Shown here one piece after another: positions 15,720-24,644 of a stretch of DNA of 64,000 bases. Positions within the stretch are counted from its first letter, which is position 1, and each line of letters starts with the position of its first letter. This DNA comes from SG8-41 sp963802355 (GTDB taxonomy: Bacteria; Pseudomonadota; Gammaproteobacteria; Burkholderiales; SG8-41). Location: assembly GCA_963802355.1 (NCBI GenBank), contig CAWDIV010000028.1:62001-126000 (forward strand). Reading direction: 5' to 3'. The position numbers and the translations under genes were made by a program. The notes under the pieces were generated by a model that saw only the letters and a list, made by a program, of their open reading frames with translations, was not told the origin of the DNA and did no database searches.

Positions 15720-17408
15720 ATGAGCGCTCCGCGTTCGGCAATGCACGCAGGCGAGGCGGTAGCCGAAGCCCTGCGGGAGGAAGGCGTCGAGCGCATCTAC
15801 AGCGTTCCCGGCTCGCATATCCACCCGATCTACGACGGGTTGAGCCGCGTGAAATCCATCCGCTTCGTTACCTGCAAGCAGGAGCCGAACGTCTCCCTCA
15901 TGGCGGACGCCTACGGCCGACTTACCGGCAAGCCCGGCGTGTGCCTGGTGACTGCCGGGCCCGGCGGCTTGAACTCCATGGCGGGAGTGGCCCAGGCCTA
16001 CGGCGCGGCTTCTCCAATGGTCCACATCGGCGGCGCTGTGCCACTCAAGGCCGACCGCGAGGCCTTTCATGGCGTGGACGATCCCGCCTTCGTCCATGAG
16101 ATGTTCAAGAAGATCACCAAGTGGAGCGCCCGCGTCGAGCGCATCGAGGACATCCCGGAAGTGATGGCGAAGGCCTTCCACATCGCCCGCAGCGGGCGCC
16201 CGGGGCCGGTGCACGTCGAGCTGCCCCGCGTATCGGACTACAGCGAGTATATTTTGCAGGAAGCCCGCGTCGTCCTGCCGGCGTACAAACCTGTCCCCAC
16301 CGTGGTCGCCGAACCCGACCCGAAGGACGTGGATCAATGTGCGAAAAGGCTCATGGAGGCCAGGTCGCCGGTCATCGCGGCGGGCAAGGGCATCATCCGG
16401 AAGCGGGCGTTGCGGGAGCTGTCCGAGCTGGCCACGAAGCTGCAGGCTCCCGTGATCTACGCTCAGGACAGCATCGGCGTCATTCCGGAGGAGCACCCTT
16501 TCTTCGCCGGCCACTTTCAGCATTACCGCAGCTATCCGCTGTGCGTCGAGGCGCTCAAGCGCACCGATCTCATACTCGGCGTGGGGCTGCGAGCCGGCAC
16601 GGCCGAGATGGCCGAGTTGAGAGAGCGCGCCCCCGAGAAGAACCTCATCCTCATCGGTTTCGACGACGCCGCGGACTCCCGCTACCAGGGAGAGGGCGAG
16701 CACGTGGCCGACCCCAAGCTGTTCCTCACCGCCCTGCTCGAGCGCCTGGGGAGCTACCAGCGGCCGCGCGATGAGGCGCACATCAAGCAGATGTCACAAC
16801 AGAAGGCCGCCGTGCGCCGCAGCCTCGCGGCGCAGAACGAGCCGCACAAAAACGACCAGCCCATACACCCCGGCATCCTGATGGACGCCATGAATGCCGT
16901 GCTCGACGACAACGCGGTCGTCTCCAGCGACGTGGGCAACTGCCAGATGTGGGCCCGCACCTTCCGCCGCATCGTCACCCCGGAATCCTTCATGCAGTCC
17001 GGCGTCTGGAACGCGATGAGCTACGGACTCCCGACGGCCATCGTCGCCAAGATGGAGTTCCCAAATCGCGACGTGGTGGCCCTGGCCGGAGACGGCGCCT
17101 TCCTCATGACCATCGGCGACCTCCCCACCGCCGCGGAGTACGGAGCGAACATCCTCATCATCATCCTGAACGACGGCGCGTTCGGCCAGACCTTCATGCA
17201 GCAGACCAACATCTACGGCCACACCTACGGCACCACCTTCGAGAGTCCCAACTTCGCGGAGATCGCCAGGGCCTGCGGCGCCGAAGGCATCCGCGTCACC
17301 GACCCGAAGGACGTTGAAAGCGCCCTCCGGCAGGGACTCGCAGTGACGAAGAAAAAGCCTGCTCTCATCGAGGTAATGGTGGCCGAAAGTCCCTACCCCA
17401 AAACCTAA
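15720..17408 (+). CDS. Thiamine diphosphate-dependent enzyme (acetolactate synthase-like)
   Basis: A 562-residue ThDP enzyme with the three-domain pyruvate-oxidase/acetolactate-synthase layout. The N-terminal PYR domain carries the catalytic Glu in CKQEPNVSLMADAYGRLTGK (residues ~57-76). The middle domain includes VIAAGKGIIRKRALREL. The C-terminal PP domain has the ThDP/Mg motif GDGAFLMTIGDLPTAAEYGA ... ILNDGAFGQ. It could be a 2-oxoacid decarboxylase, carboligase or oxalyl-CoA-type enzyme; the substrate cannot be assigned. The ATG at 15720 (MSAPRSAMHAGEAV) is chosen because the upstream extension from 15561 is poorly coding; a second ATG at 15741 is possible. Confidence 0.9.
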   Translation: MSAPRSAMHAGEAVAEALREEGVERIYSVPGSHIHPIYDGLSRVKSIRFVTCKQEPNVSLMADAYGRLTGKPGVCLVTAGPGGLNSMAGVAQAYGAASPMVHIGGAVPLKADREAFHGVDDPAFVHEMFKKITKWSARVERIEDIPEVMAKAFHIARSGRPGPVHVELPRVSDYSEYILQEARVVLPAYKPVPTVVAEPDPKDVDQCAKRLMEARSPVIAAGKGIIRKRALRELSELATKLQAPVIYAQDSIGVIPEEHPFFAGHFQHYRSYPLCVEALKRTDLILGVGLRAGTAEMAELRERAPEKNLILIGFDDAADSRYQGEGEHVADPKLFLTALLERLGSYQRPRDEAHIKQMSQQKAAVRRSLAAQNEPHKNDQPIHPGILMDAMNAVLDDNAVVSSDVGNCQMWARTFRRIVTPESFMQSGVWNAMSYGLPTAIVAKMEFPNRDVVALAGDGAFLMTIGDLPTAAEYGANILIIILNDGAFGQTFMQQTNIYGHTYGTTFESPNFAEIARACGAEGIRVTDPKDVESALRQGLAVTKKKPALIEVMVAESPYPKT

Positions 17409-17463
17409 GGATGAGGACGTAGGCCGGAGGACTTGTGTAGGTCAATTCATAAATAGTTATTGC

Positions 17464-17745
17464 GATTTGACCGAGCGTACGCCGGAGGCAAAGCCCACGG
17501 CCTATCGAGCGTTCTCAAAGTGGTTGACACGCTCGATCCCTCACCCCCGACCCCTCCCCCGAGCGGAGAGGGGGGCGAAATGTCGGAAATGGTTTGTCAA
17601 CCATTTAGCGAATAATCACTAATCACGATAGAAGATCGCAAGAGATTGGGGCTCGGCACCGGCAAACTTGCGAAGAATGTGTTTCTCCTCAGCCTTGCGC
17701 GGGGTCGAATGAACATCAGCCATTTAATGAAATCAGTTTTGCTCA
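17464..17745. repeat. Composite hairpin element inside a diverged repeat
   Basis: Bases ~17497-17625 hold three hairpins in a row: ATCGAGCGT ... ACGCTCGAT; CCCCTCCCCCGAGCGGAGAG; and AAATGGTTTGTCAACCATTT. The same composite recurs at 54781-54897. The flanks (TTTGACCGAGCGTACGCCGG on the left and GGCTCGGCACCGGC ... GGTCGAATGA on the right) match 18545-18700, about 75% by eye, where the composite is absent. The block fills the 340-bp space between the ThDP gene and the pterin dehydratase; no gene is seen. Confidence 0.75.
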
Positions 17746-17750
17746 CACTT

Positions 17751-18215
17751 TTATCGTTTTTCCCTTAAATCCTGCATCCCGTCATCAATTGCCCTCTGAA
17801 TATCTTCAGACGTCTGCTTTTGATCGTTCGTAACCTGCGATTTTTTCTCAGTCACTGCGTTGCCGTGACTTTTTGGGGCACCCTGATTGAATTCCTGATC
17901 GGCTTTGGCTGCAAAAATAAAATCGCTCTCGGTCAATCCGTCGATCTTGTGAGTCCAGACGGTCAGGATGACTTTTCCCCAGGCCAGGTGGATATCGGGA
18001 TGATGCCCCTGCTGCTCCGCCAACTCTCCGACCCTGACGGTAAAGTCCAGAGCCTGCCGGAAGTTTGGAAAGTCATATTTTTTCTCGAGATGGTGTTCCT
18101 CGATGCTGCGCCAACCGTTCGCTAGTTTGTCCAACAACAGGGTCAGATCGTGGCCCTTCAATGGAGGCACATCTCCTTTGCAGGGAATGCATTTCTTGTT
18201 TGCCAACTCGCTCAT
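17751..18215 (-). CDS. Pterin-4a-carbinolamine dehydratase
   Basis: A 154-residue protein whose first ~110 residues are a PCD/DCoH domain, which dehydrates 4a-hydroxytetrahydrobiopterin. It shows the active-site region EQQGHHPDIHLAWGKVIL and VWTHKIDGLTESDFIFAAK, with the HHP and TH histidines at the expected spacing. A ~40-residue polar C-terminal tail (SHGNAVTEKKSQVTNDQKQ) is unusual for the family. No phenylalanine hydroxylase gene is near. Codon use is clearly less GC-rich than neighbours, and diverged repeats flank the gene on both sides, so recent acquisition is plausible. The ATG at 18215 has GAAAGGAAAATC upstream. Confidence 0.92.
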   Translation of the reverse strand: MSELANKKCIPCKGDVPPLKGHDLTLLLDKLANGWRSIEEHHLEKKYDFPNFRQALDFTVRVGELAEQQGHHPDIHLAWGKVILTVWTHKIDGLTESDFIFAAKADQEFNQGAPKSHGNAVTEKKSQVTNDQKQTSEDIQRAIDDGMQDLREKR

Positions 18216-18544
18216 AGTGATTTTCCTTTCGTTCTTTCAAAGCCGGTCCAGCTAACCTGATCGCTCTTGGCGTCACGCGCGCTCGCGTGCAGGCTGCCGT
18301 TTTCAATGCATCAGAAGCATACTGCAAGACGCAATTACTTTGGAGCGACCCATGGGGACGAAAATTCTGCTGGCACTACTTCGTGCACAAGATGGACGTC
18401 ACGCCCGACGGCAACCCGGTGATAGCCAACAGCACGATCAACGGCGTGGGGATGATCGAGGTGAAGTGATCGCTCAGCCTTGCGGCCGACAAAAAAACGC
18501 GCTGTCTGGACAGTAGAACCTTCACTCTCGGCGGCCATTTTTTA

Positions 18545-18700
18545 TTTGACCGGGCGTCCGACGGAGGTAGAACCCTCGGCCTAAAGGACGTTGGGGCATC
18601 GCGAGAGGTTGAACTCGGCACCGACCAGCTTCCGAAGAATGCGTCTCTCCTTCGCCCTTCGCGATGGTCGAATGATCCCTAAAGCCATGAAAAATAAATC
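18545..18700. repeat. Diverged repeat copy lacking the composite hairpin element
   Basis: TTTGACCGGGCGTCCGACGG ... CTCGGCACCGACCAGCTTCC ... TGGTCGAATGA parallels 17464-17745 without the ~130-bp hairpin block. It flanks the pterin dehydratase on the other side. The remainder of 18216-18736 has no gene I can support. Confidence 0.6.
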
Positions 18701-18736
18701 CGCTTCAGGGCAAACAGATTATCCATTTTCCTTTTC

Positions 18737-19813
18737 CTACAGCTTTATTCCCAGCAGCTTCGCCGCCGTCTCGCCCAGCATCGCTCTGCGCTCGTCATCG
18801 CTGAAGCCCGGCGTGTTCATGATGTGGGTCACCGGGTCCTGGTGCCACGGTATCGGATGGTCGGTGCCTACGACGAGCTGGCTCGAGCCGACTTCCGCAG
18901 CCAGGTGCCGCAGCATTTCGGACGTGAAGACGAGCGTATCGAAATACATCCCCCTCAAGTATTCGGTCGGTTTCTTCTTGAGCTTCATGCCGGTGTCTTT
19001 CTCGGGAGCGACGCGCAGGCAATTGTCCGACCGCGGCGCGTAGGACGGCAGGAAGCCGCCGCCGTGCGCCGAGCAGATCTTGAGCCCCGGGAAGCGGTCG
19101 AGCGTTCCCTCGAAGATCAGGTGCGAGAGCGCGATCGTGGTGTCGAGCGGATTGCCTATGGTGTTCTCCAGCCAGCCGTTGCCCTTGAACCGGTTCGCAA
19201 GCTCCGGGGTGCTCTGCGGATGGATGAAGATGAGGACGCCCAGCTCCTCCGCCTTCGCCCAGAACGGGTGAAACTTCGGGTCTGCAAACTCGACTCCGGC
19301 AACGCTCGCGCCGACGGCCGCGCCGCGCAGCCCGAGCTTCTTGACGCCATTCTCGAGCTGCTGGACCGCGAGGTCTGGAAATTGCAGCGCCACCGACGCA
19401 AAAGCAACGAAGCGGTCCGGGTGCGCGCCGCACCACTCCGCGAGCTTTTCGTTATTGATCTTGACGACCTGCGCCGCGACGTCGCGCTCCGCCTTGTACC
19501 AGAACGGATTGATGCTGAGCGCCTCGACGTCTATGCCCTGCTCGTCCATCTCGGCGATGCGCCGCGCACCCACTTCGCCCAGTCCCGGACCGCGTTGGTC
19601 GGCCAGCTTCTTGCCCATGAGGTTGAGCGCCGCCTCGACCACACAATGCGCGTGCACGTCTATGGTCTTCACGCGGCGGCCGTTGACCACCACTTGGCGT
19701 TTGCGCCCGCCGGCCTGCGCTTGCGCAGCCTCATTCGTAGCACTGCAATGGGTAAACCTTATCCCGGCTCCGCTATCTGCTTCAGCTCTCTGCAGCTTTC
19801 CGTGAAACGTCAT
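18737..19813 (-). CDS. Amidohydrolase family 2 (ACMSD-like) protein
   Basis: A 358-residue TIM-barrel amidohydrolase of the ACMSD/gamma-resorcylate decarboxylase group (PF04909). Metal ligands are recognisable: KTIDVHAHCVVE (HxH, residues ~49-60), FIHPQSTPELA, SAHGGGFLPSYAPR and the Asp in VVGTDHPIPWHQ. Such enzymes decarboxylate or hydrolyse aromatic-ring-derived acids. The ATG at 19813 follows AGGAGAAGGAGAAAAA, a very good ribosome site, and is preferred over 19858. A Bug-type binding-protein gene starts 166 bases away on the opposite strand, and a second amidohydrolase lies 2 kb further along on the same strand. Confidence 0.9.
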   Translation of the reverse strand: MTFHGKLQRAEADSGAGIRFTHCSATNEAAQAQAGGRKRQVVVNGRRVKTIDVHAHCVVEAALNLMGKKLADQRGPGLGEVGARRIAEMDEQGIDVEALSINPFWYKAERDVAAQVVKINNEKLAEWCGAHPDRFVAFASVALQFPDLAVQQLENGVKKLGLRGAAVGASVAGVEFADPKFHPFWAKAEELGVLIFIHPQSTPELANRFKGNGWLENTIGNPLDTTIALSHLIFEGTLDRFPGLKICSAHGGGFLPSYAPRSDNCLRVAPEKDTGMKLKKKPTEYLRGMYFDTLVFTSEMLRHLAAEVGSSQLVVGTDHPIPWHQDPVTHIMNTPGFSDDERRAMLGETAAKLLGIKL

Positions 19814-19978
19814 TTTTTCTCCTTCTCCTGCCGTACGTGATGGTTTGCGTCCCGCCATGCGATGAAATCCTGCAATCGTGGACGCCGGATTATGGCACGC
19901 TCGAGGCCAGCGCTACGCAGCTTTTGGGAGAAGGGCGACGCTCAAAGAATGCTATGCTGACGGCACGAGGAGAAACAA

Positions 19979-20951
19979 ATGTTGGTTGCAGATTCTCGTC
20001 GCGCGCTTGCGCTCGCCGCAGCTTGTGCGCTCGCTTTACCCGCCACGGCTCAAACGTGGCCGGCCCGTCCGGTACGCTTGATCGTCCCGTATACGCCGGG
20101 CGGCGGAGTCGATACTGTCGTGCGCGCGCTTGCGCAGAAACTTACCGAGCAAACCGGCGGGTCGTTCGTCGTAGAGAACCGGCCTGGCGCCGCCGGAGTC
20201 ATCGGTGCCGAGCTGGTCGCCCGGGCAGCGCCGGAGGGCTATACGCTGCTCGCGTCATCGACAGAATTTGCGATCAATCCCGCGATACGCACGAAGCTGC
20301 CGTACGATCCCTTCAAGGATTTCGCGCATATTTCTCAGCTCGCCTCGGTGCAGTTCGTGCTGGCCGGCCACCCCTCCGTGCCCGTGAAGAGTGCACGAGA
20401 GCTTGTCGCGCTGGCGAAGGCCCGCCCCGGCCAGCTCACCTACGGGTCTTCAGGCGCGGGCGGCGGTCCTCATCTCGCCGGCGAGCTGTTCCAGTCCATG
20501 GCCCACATCCGCTGGACGCACGTGCCCTTCAAGGGCGCCGGGCCTGCGGCAATCGCCGTCATGAGCGGCGAGATCGACTTCTCATTCGGCGCCACCATCG
20601 GGCTGCTCCCGCAAGTGCAGGCCGGCAAGCTGCGCGCGATCGGCGTCACCGGGTTCAAGCGCTTTGAAGGACTGCCTGACGTTCCTACTATCGCCGAATC
20701 GGGTGTCCCAGGCTACAGCGCGATAGGCTGGTACGGCTTCTACGCTCCCGGTGGCACCCCGCCGGAGCTCGTGCGCCGTATCTACAACGAATCGGTGAAG
20801 GGCCTGAGTGCACCCGGACGTTAAGGAAAGACTCCCAAGGTCAGGCAACGAGTATGTCATGAGCCCGCCTGAAGAATTCGTCGTCTTCCTGCGCGCCGAG
20901 ATCGCCAAGTGGACGAAGGTGGTCAGGGACGCAAATCTCAAGATCGAGTAA
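19979..20951 (+). pseudogene. Bug/TctC-type solute-binding protein (frameshifted near C terminus)
   Basis: This is a Bug-family (tripartite tricarboxylate receptor) periplasmic binding protein. It has signal peptide LALAAACALALPATAQT, WPARPVRLIVPYTPGGGVDT, VENRPGAAGVIGAELVA, YGSSGAGGGPHLAGELF, THVPFKGAGPA and VPTIAESGVPGY. The frame ends early at 20824 because one extra base near 20816 (CCCGGACGTT) shifts it. In the next frame the normal end continues as GNEYVMSPPEEFVVFLRAEI and closes with a typical WTKVVRDANLKIE at 20951. It is full length apart from the single shift, and possibly functional if that base is an error. The protein would bind a carboxylate for uptake. Confidence 0.9.
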
Positions 20952-21052
20952 GGAGTGATGCCGGCGCCACGGCATTGGCGACCGTTGCGTTCGTCGGGCT
21001 GAGGTTCGTTATCGCCGGCGCGAACCTGTGGGTCGGCGTGCGGTAGGGCACG

Positions 21053-21471
21053 TCACCCTAGCAGCCGCCCCACCCGGGCGCGCGCGTCCGAGAGACGCTG
21101 CTTGACTGCGGGTTTGAGGTCGAGATCCGGCTCTGCCAGCAACGTGTACTTCACCGAATTGCCGGGCAAATCGCTCCCAAGAGCCGTGACCAGGTCGACA
21201 AGAACGTTGTAAGCCCCGCGGGTCTTCGCGCCCGATATGTCCTTATTGTTCACCGCCGCGAATCTGAGCAGTCCACCAGCTCGTCCTTTTCGTTGATGTA
21301 AAGCGTGCCGTTGATAACCTGGCACCCCTCCGACCAGTTCTTCACTTCGGCCGTCATGCCTCTGCCGCCCCAGTGGATATTAATGGTTGCGTTGGGCTCC
21401 AGCGGATTGTTCAGATCCGCATCATCCAGGCGCAAGTCGTCCCTCGAACGGACTACGAGCACGGTTCCCAT
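21053..21471 (-). pseudogene. Frameshifted WSEGCQV-motif hypothetical protein
   Basis: Two overlapping frames join at about 21265: the upstream part carries NATINIHWGG and KNWSEGCQVINGTLYINEKD, the downstream part AAVNNKDISGAKTRGAYNVL and DLVTALGSDLPGNSVKYTLL. The IHWGG ... WSxGCQV pattern is one seen in small phage- and cell-wall-associated hypothetical proteins, but I cannot name the function. The start is not clear (ATG at 21471 may be internal). One base change would restore a single frame. Confidence 0.5.
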
Positions 21472-21592
21472 AGGCCGGAGACCACGGTACCGGCTCCGGT
21501 GCGACCCGAAGTGTCGTCATGCTGCCTGAACGAGAAACGGGGCGCCTTTCGACGGATCCTGGGCGGCTCCAGGCTCGGTGGAGCCCTGGAAC

Positions 21593-22672
21593 TTACCTCT
21601 TTCGCTTCAGCCCCAGCAGCTTCGCCGCGTTGCCCCCGATGATCTGGTCCTTCTGCGCGCGTGTGAGCGATTTTCCGCCGTTCACGAAGTCGACCGGCTT
21701 GTACCAGCCCATGTCGTACGGGTAGTCGGTGCCGATCACGACGTGGTCCGCGCCCCATAGGTTTACCAGATGCTCTAGCTGGGGCTCCCCGAACACCATG
21801 GTGTCGAAGTAGATCTTCTTCATGTAGTACGAAGGCGGCCGCTTGATGTGGTCGTGGCACTCCGGCCGCACCTTGTATGCGTGATCCATGCGCGCCGGAT
21901 AGTGACCGAGATAGCCGCCGCCGTGGGCCGCGACGAATTTCAACCCTGGGTAGCGCTCCAGTACGCCGCCGAAGACGATGTGCGACAGCGCGAACGTGGT
22001 GTCGAGCGGATTGCCGATGACGTTGGTGAGGAAATGCTCCTTCAGACGGCTCGTGTCCGTAAAGCCGCTGGGGTGCAGGAAGATGATCGCGCCCAGTTCC
22101 TCCGCCTTGGCCCAGATCGGATTGAAGCGCTCGTCTGATAGCTCTGCTTTACGGACGTTGGTGCCGACCTCCAAGCCGCGAAACCCCAGCTCGTTCATGC
22201 AATATTCCAGCTCCGCCACGGCGAGCTGCGGCTCCTGCATGGGGACGGTACCGAGCGCGACGAAGCGATCCGGGTGGGAAGCCACGATTTCCGCCAGCCG
22301 CTCATTGACGAGGCGCGAGGTCTGACGGCAAAGATCCGGCTCGATTCGGTAGTAGTACTGTGCCGGCGAGGTGGAGATCGCCTGCACGTCGATGCCCATC
22401 TTGTCCATGTCTTTCAGGCGTTGCTCGATGGAGGTGAGCTTCGCGTGAAGCTCCTGGTCCTGCTCGCGCTGGCGGTCGGCGGTGCGCTGGCTGCCGTGCC
22501 GGGCGATGGGATCGGGCGCCGGCACCTGCGTTTGCTTGGCGAGCTCCGCGGCGGCCGGTGTCTGCACGTGGCAGTGCAGATCCACCGCCAGGGTCTTGTT
22601 GCCGCGCTTGACGACTTTGCGGTTGGCGGCGCGGCTTGCAGGGCCGCTACGCGGCGCACAGGTATACATCAT
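21593..22672 (-). CDS. Amidohydrolase family 2 (ACMSD-like) protein
   Basis: A 359-residue paralogue of the amidohydrolase at 18737. Metal-binding blocks are LAVDLHCHVQTPA (HxH), FLHPSGFTDTSRL, VAAHGGGYLGHYPARMDHAY and VVIGTDYPYDMGW. An ~55-residue charged insertion after the first motif (RQREQDQELHAKL ...) is characteristic of this subgroup. The first of two tandem ATGs, at 22672, follows AAAGGAGGAACGACG and is used; the frame's further extension to 22759 is repeat DNA. The gene and the alpha/beta hydrolase behind it run in the same direction. A decarboxylase or hydrolase in aromatic catabolism is likely. Confidence 0.9.
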   Translation of the reverse strand: MMYTCAPRSGPASRAANRKVVKRGNKTLAVDLHCHVQTPAAAELAKQTQVPAPDPIARHGSQRTADRQREQDQELHAKLTSIEQRLKDMDKMGIDVQAISTSPAQYYYRIEPDLCRQTSRLVNERLAEIVASHPDRFVALGTVPMQEPQLAVAELEYCMNELGFRGLEVGTNVRKAELSDERFNPIWAKAEELGAIIFLHPSGFTDTSRLKEHFLTNVIGNPLDTTFALSHIVFGGVLERYPGLKFVAAHGGGYLGHYPARMDHAYKVRPECHDHIKRPPSYYMKKIYFDTMVFGEPQLEHLVNLWGADHVVIGTDYPYDMGWYKPVDFVNGGKSLTRAQKDQIIGGNAAKLLGLKRKR

Positions 22673-22687
22673 CGTCGTTCCTCCTTT

Positions 22688-22919
22688 TGATGAGGCGTGA
22701 TGAGTGATGGGTGATGGGTGATGGGTGTATGACAACCCCTTGTCGCTTAGCATCCGCACCGCTCACCCTCGCGCTGCGCGCAGGATTGCATTGTGGTGAT
22801 TTCTTTCTCGTGACTGACGGCCATGTCGAAGACGACGCGCGACGAAGTGACAGTGACAAAGTGACGGGTATGGACACCCATCACTCATCACCCATCACTC
22901 ATCACGCATCACCATCCTA
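22688..22919. repeat. GATGAGTGATGGGTGATGGG tracts around a unique core
   Basis: TGATGAGTGATGGGTGATGG (22688-22730) and its reverse complement CATCACTCATCACCCATCAC (22862-22919) bracket ~130 bp of ordinary sequence, so the whole spacer can form a stem. The right tract abuts the stop codon of the hydrolase gene. Confidence 0.8.
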
Positions 22920-24152
22920 GTCAAACCAGCGCCGCTTGTAAGTCACCGTTGCGGCATTGGGACCGGCGCCCGACGGCTCGAGGTACACCACCTTGCCTGC
23001 GTGCTTGAGCGGCTTGCCGTTGAAGCGGTCGCGCAGCCAGTCGCAAACGAAATAGTGCATATCGGACTCCCAGACCGCGGCCCGAGGCATGTTCGTGACC
23101 GACCCGTTGTGGTGCTGATCGGACATCAGCCACAGCTCCGCCGGCGCCTTGATCAGGTCGAACATGCGCAGCACCTCTTCGACGGGGGCCCGCGGGTCGT
23201 ACTCTCCGGTCGTCAACAACGTGGGACACTTCACCTGCGGCATGAGGCCGTCCATCGTCATGCCGGCGACGACCTTGTCCAGTTCCTCTTCGGTCGCCGA
23301 CTGCGTGAGGTATCCGAAGAGCTGCTTGTAGCGCGGGGACTCCTCGGTGAGAAGATAGTACTTGTCGACGTACGACGCCCATGGCGCCGCCACCGCTGCA
23401 ATACGGTGCTCCGTGGCCGCGATCCGCATCCCCCAGTGCGACCCGAAGGAGAGCGCGTAGACGCCGATCTTCTTGGGATCGACTTCGGGGCGCTTGACCA
23501 GATAGTCGATCGCAGCGCTCGCCGCGTTTTCGTAGTTGTCCGCCGTCAGGCGGATACCGCGCAGATTGCTCTCGCCCTGGCCTGGACCATCGAACGAAAA
23601 TGCGTGCATGCCGCGCTGCAATGCGTGATTGCAGTAGGGATTTGGCCAGGCTTCCTTGGTCTGATCGCAGCCGGGAACGTAGAAGACGAGCGGCTTGGCT
23701 CCTTCTCCCGGCGCGAGGTGCAGATTGCCCGATACCATGGTGCCGTTCCACGGGACGTCCACGTGCTCGATGCGGTACGGCGCGTACTCGCGGACCTTGC
23801 CGTAGCAGCGCATCAGGCTGCCATGCAGGTGGCGCTTCTCGTCGTTGGTTTCGAACACCACGTGCTGCGCGTCATGATAGAGCAGCGTCGCCTGGTAAAA
23901 GAGCTCCATCGCGGTTTCGCGGTGGCCGGCATCGGCTTCAGCCTGCGCCAGCCGCTCGATGCGGCGCGCCGACTGCCCCATGTGCTTGCTGATCATGTCG
24001 TGGCTGCGTACGGTGCGCGGGAAACGGCCGCGCCCGTCCGGCTGGAAATGGAAGACCTTGCCGGTCTCCTTGACGAGCCAGTCGTAAACCCACTTCTGGC
24101 TGTCGCGCTGCAGGTGCGGTCTTCCGACTTTCGCGTTCTTGGGGCTGGGCAT
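22917..24152 (-). CDS. Alpha/beta hydrolase with N-terminal helical domain (DUF1100-type)
   Basis: A 411-residue alpha/beta hydrolase with an ~130-residue helical N-terminal region, like the FrsA/2,6-dihydroxypseudooxynicotine hydrolase group that cleaves C-C or ester bonds. Visible: LVFYVPGCDQTKEAW (oxyanion region), FDGPGQGESNLRG, nucleophile elbow GVYALSFGSHWGM (residues ~247-259; the elbow reads S-F-G-S, so the Ser is in LSFGS), Asp in TTGEYDPRAP and His in MSDQHHNGSV. No signal peptide. The ATG at 24152 follows GAGGTAACAG. It sits between an amidohydrolase and a dioxygenase gene, both on the same strand, which suggests a catabolic unit. Confidence 0.88.
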   Translation of the reverse strand: MPSPKNAKVGRPHLQRDSQKWVYDWLVKETGKVFHFQPDGRGRFPRTVRSHDMISKHMGQSARRIERLAQAEADAGHRETAMELFYQATLLYHDAQHVVFETNDEKRHLHGSLMRCYGKVREYAPYRIEHVDVPWNGTMVSGNLHLAPGEGAKPLVFYVPGCDQTKEAWPNPYCNHALQRGMHAFSFDGPGQGESNLRGIRLTADNYENAASAAIDYLVKRPEVDPKKIGVYALSFGSHWGMRIAATEHRIAAVAAPWASYVDKYYLLTEESPRYKQLFGYLTQSATEEELDKVVAGMTMDGLMPQVKCPTLLTTGEYDPRAPVEEVLRMFDLIKAPAELWLMSDQHHNGSVTNMPRAAVWESDMHYFVCDWLRDRFNGKPLKHAGKVVYLEPSGAGPNAATVTYKRRWFD

Positions 24153-24228
24153 AACTGTTACCTCTCCATTGTGATGCTGTGATTGATGTGGTGATGCAAT
24201 GAAGTGGTGATGCAGTGATCTGGTGATT

Positions 24229-24499
24229 AGAACCTATCTCAATAGTAGGCGCGCGATGCGTTGTGGCCAGGACGGACCGGATGCAAGGCGCCCGACGAAG
24301 GCCATATGTCGATATGGTCAAGGAGGGCAACGCGGCAGCCGACCGTCCCTGGCCGCAACCCCGAAGGGGACGGGGCGATCTGGGCGCATTTCTTCGTCGG
24401 GACCCCTCGCAATATCGACATATTGCTTCGGGCTCTCCTCCTTGAACTGCATCCCACATCGCCTCCGTCGCACGCGTGCCTACTATTGAGATAGGTTCT
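24229..24499. mobile_element. 271-bp MITE-like element with 22-bp perfect terminal inverted repeats
   Basis: The ends AGAACCTATCTCAATAGTAG (start 24229) and CTACTATTGAGATAGGTTCT (end 24499) are perfect inverted repeats of 22 bp. Inside lie ATATGTCGATAT-centred hairpins (24304-24320; the partner CAATATCGACATATTG at 24410-24425) and CGACGAAG/CTTCGTCG arms, so the whole element is self-complementary in pieces. It carries no ORF. TGGTGA occurs on both sides (24221-24226 and 24499-24504), a possible but weak target duplication because the surroundings are TGGTGA-rich. No transposase for it is in the window. Confidence 0.7.
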
Positions 24500-24581
24500 G
24501 GTGACGCGGTGACGAGGGCGGCAGTTTCCTTCCTGCTACCGCCCTCCTCCTTCCGCCTTCCTCATTTCTCCTTCCGCCTGT

Positions 24582-24641
24582 TCATCCTTCGGACTTGATC
24601 CCGATCGCCTTGATGACCTTGGTCCATTTCGTGGTTTCCCC
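24582..24641 (-). pseudogene. C-terminal fossil of a Bug/TctC protein
   Basis: The minus strand reads ETTKWTKVIKAIGIKSEG then TGA, the standard Bug-family C-terminal helix. The rest of the gene is absent: the dioxygenase stop codon lies four bases before the fossil. Confidence 0.7.
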
Positions 24642-24644
24642 TTC

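Noticed and set aside
18287..18469. 60-codon plus-strand frame ending VTPDGNPVIANSTINGVGMI
   Set aside because: Could be a fragment of a longer protein, but no family could be recognised and no ribosome site is present, so it is not listed as a gene.
20945..21052. GC-rich spacer tested for a tRNA
   Set aside because: No acceptor stem or T-loop signature GGTTCRANNCC in the right place was found.
22688..22919. Regular short repeats that might look like a CRISPR array
   Set aside because: Units are 7-9 bp words without spacers of constant length or repeats of 23-47 bp; no cas gene is present.
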